From: Vibrio echinoideorum | GTDB taxonomy: Bacteria; Pseudomonadota; Gammaproteobacteria; Enterobacterales; Vibrionaceae | Assembly (NCBI RefSeq): GCF_024347455.1 | Contig: NZ_AP025484.1 | Coordinates: forward strand, 1,860,001 to 1,924,000 | Direction of reading: 5' to 3' | DNA: 64,000 bases | Part shown: positions 62,775 to 64,000 of the stretch, piece after piece | How positions within the stretch are numbered: the first letter of the stretch is position 1 | Layout: each line of letters opens with the position of its first letter | Program-made: the position numbers and the translations under genes | Notes under the pieces: generated by a model | The model's database searches: none | The model's input: the letters and a program-made list of their open reading frames with translations, nothing else | What the model was told of the DNA's origin: nothing

Positions 62775-63503
62775 TTACCCAATGCTATCAATATGGATCA
62801 CCACAGAATCGGGTCGCCAGTATTCCAGTTCGCAGTCCATTAACTCACCATCTTGTTTGTAGTTCACTCGGCAGATCTTAAGAACAGACTGGCCCTCTGC
62901 CAAATTCAATGCCTTGGCGACATGGGCAGGGGCAGAAGTGGGAATCACATCAAAGCGAGAGCGTTGGGTCTCGTAGCCGTATTTTTCTCGGTAGATACCT
63001 GTCAGCGACATAGTGAGGTTTTCTGACAACACCTTTTCAAACAGTGGCGCTTTCAAGACGTTTTCAACGAACAGTACCGCTCTGCCATCAATAAATCGCA
63101 ATCGCTCAATCACGTGTATCGGGGTGATCTGTTCTATTTCTAATGCTTTGGCGTAAGCGCCAGCGGCCATCTCTGTACGGGTGCTCAGCAGTCTGGTTTC
63201 TGCGATACGGTGTTGTTCACGAATCATTTGATGAAAGTGAGAACGCGACAATGGGTTATAGCGAATTCGTTCGGGCGACACATACCAACCTCGGCGCTCT
63301 TCTCGGTATATGAGGCCTTCAGTTTCTAACGACACCAACGCATCTTTGAGTGTGATTCGTGTGGTGGAAAATAGCTCGCTGAGCTCTCTTTCGGATGGCA
63401 GCTTTTGCCCTTCGGTGAAGATGCCAGATTGAAGTTGTTCTCTGATGCTCGCCTTAATTCTGCCTAGCTGTGTCCCTGATTGCCCTGTACCCAATGTTCT
63501 CAT
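62775..63503 (-). CDS. GntR-family regulator with UTRA domain
   Basis: 242 residues from ATG at 63503; a GTG at 63548 is a possible longer start. The N-terminal GntR winged helix (IREQLQSGIFTEGQKLPSER, TRITLKDALVSLETEGLIYR) is followed by a UTRA ligand-binding domain (HVIERLRFIDGRAVLFVENV and VLKICRVNYKQDGELMDCEL). The HutC/PhnR group usually represses uptake and catabolism genes. A 16-bp repeat at its own start and before the divergent gene is the likely operator. The ligand is unknown; phosphonate-like compounds are one possibility. Confidence 0.88.
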   Translation of the reverse strand: MRTLGTGQSGTQLGRIKASIREQLQSGIFTEGQKLPSERELSELFSTTRITLKDALVSLETEGLIYREERRGWYVSPERIRYNPLSRSHFHQMIREQHRIAETRLLSTRTEMAAGAYAKALEIEQITPIHVIERLRFIDGRAVLFVENVLKAPLFEKVLSENLTMSLTGIYREKYGYETQRSRFDVIPTSAPAHVAKALNLAEGQSVLKICRVNYKQDGELMDCELEYWRPDSVVIHIDSIG

Positions 63504-63518
63504 TACTGATCTAGTCCA
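63503..63518. promoter_or_regulatory. Operator copy 1 at the GntR gene start
   Basis: TTACTGATCTAGTCCA; its core TGATCTAGTCCA is a partial palindrome around CTAG. Identical to the copy at 63685-63700. Confidence 0.75.
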
Positions 63519-63684
63519 TAAGTTCGTGTGCTCAATAAGGTAAACCACGGAGTTAACAGGAATGTGACAGTAAACAAAGGCTTACTGTCATATAAGTGAA
63601 ATATAACTGCCACACAAATGCATCCTAACTGTCAAATAACTTGCGCGAAAGCGTCACACTCCGGCGATAGCATACAAAACGAAC

Positions 63685-63700
63685 TTACTGATCTAGTCCA
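63685..63700. promoter_or_regulatory. Operator copy 2 upstream of binding-protein gene
   Basis: TTACTGATCTAGTCCA, 15 nt before the ATG of the divergent gene, 182 bp from copy 1. Confidence 0.75.
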
Positions 63701-63714
63701 GAGGGATAGAGACA

Positions 63715-64000
63715 ATGAAAACTTTGCTTAGCCGTTCAACTGTATCGCCAAGAAAACTGATGGGTTCACCTACAAAGCTAATAGGTGCGACGCTAATAAC
63801 GGCAACACTTTCAATGCCAGCGATGGCAAAGGATGCCGATCTTGAATCACTGGTAAAAGCCGCTCAAAAAGAAGGTGCGGTTTACAGTGTGGGTATGCCA
63901 GACAGTTGGGCAAACTGGAAAGGCACATGGGCAGACCTGAAAGCAAACTACGGTTTGAAGCATCAGGATACTGACATGAGCTCAGCGCAAGAGATCTCGA
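63715..64000 (+). CDS. ABC transporter periplasmic binding protein (3' end outside window)
   Basis: 95 codons are visible from the ATG at 63715 (GAGGGA 8 nt upstream) to the window edge. A long signal peptide (KLIGATLITATLSMPAMA) precedes DADLESLVKAAQKEGAVYSV and MPDSWANWKGTWADLK, which fits a family 1/AfuA-like solute-binding protein. It diverges from the GntR/UTRA gene and shares the 16-bp operator. Further transport or catabolic genes are expected to the right. Confidence 0.85.
   Translation, partial: MKTLLSRSTVSPRKLMGSPTKLIGATLITATLSMPAMAKDADLESLVKAAQKEGAVYSVGMPDSWANWKGTWADLKANYGLKHQDTDMSSAQEIS

Overview
The window is the origin region of a Vibrio second chromosome. The strongest evidence is the block at 41197-46653: parB2 and parA2 read leftward, a gene-free segment follows, and rctB reads rightward. 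The gene-free segment holds a phased array of six ATGATCAT-type iterons, a perfect DnaA box and an AT-rich stretch with ATCA repeats. Seven copies of the chromosome-2 parS motif (NTTTACANTGTAAAN) are spread over the window. VqmA/VqmR, a Lap-type c-di-GMP export cluster, TmcA and the moderate-to-low GC content also fit Vibrionaceae. A Splendidus-clade Vibrio is my guess from overall protein character and is not proven. I saw no rRNA, tRNA, CRISPR array or intact insertion sequence.

Layout. 1-5934: 3' end of an EptA-type phosphoethanolamine transferase, a ZntB-type transporter overlapping a small MscS-like channel gene, a GNAT, an AraC regulator and a small lipase-like hydrolase. 6084-11802: CtlX-type amidinotransferase, ABC exporter, DUF445 protein, Lrp/AsnC regulator and two small proteins. 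12128-14517: a double-SnoaL exported protein behind an AraC regulator, and a decayed MerR gene. 14622-21172: proline catabolism (putA, a separate gene for the PutA C-terminal domain, putP, and an AraC regulator). 21657-24811: two exported coiled-coil/PEGA paralogues, one with a sulfatase-modifying-factor fold. 24884-25969: VqmA box, VqmR sRNA and vqmA. 26081-30237: pdxH and a DctB/DctD-like two-component pair with unusual features. 30350-36518: lapC-lapG-lapD-lapB, which should control and export a large adhesin encoded elsewhere. 36697-41103: FapA/DUF342 protein and tmcA. 41197-46653: parB2, parA2, oriCII, rctB. 47076-49378: two OppD/F-type ATPase genes and a hypothetical gene behind a good Fur box. 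49741-54141: small protein, NADAR protein, and a periplasmic binding protein divergent from a hybrid kinase. 54234-62671: a probable taurine-nitrogen module. 62775-64000: GntR/UTRA regulator and the start of a divergent binding-protein gene, with a shared 16-bp operator.

How the genes work together. Segregation (ParA2/ParB2/parS2) and initiation (RctB/oriCII) form one unit. RctB-like sites also occur outside the origin, notably at 21297-21322, where about 21 bases repeat an origin segment with one mismatch. The 54-62 kb block combines a TSUP exporter, a YdfG-like reductase, a class III aminotransferase, a MocR-type regulator and a polar-amino-acid ABC importer. This resembles the isf/toa pathway, which takes the amino group of taurine and excretes isethionate. 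Here the regulator gene carries an in-frame amber codon. The proline operon separates the PutA C-terminal domain into its own small gene.
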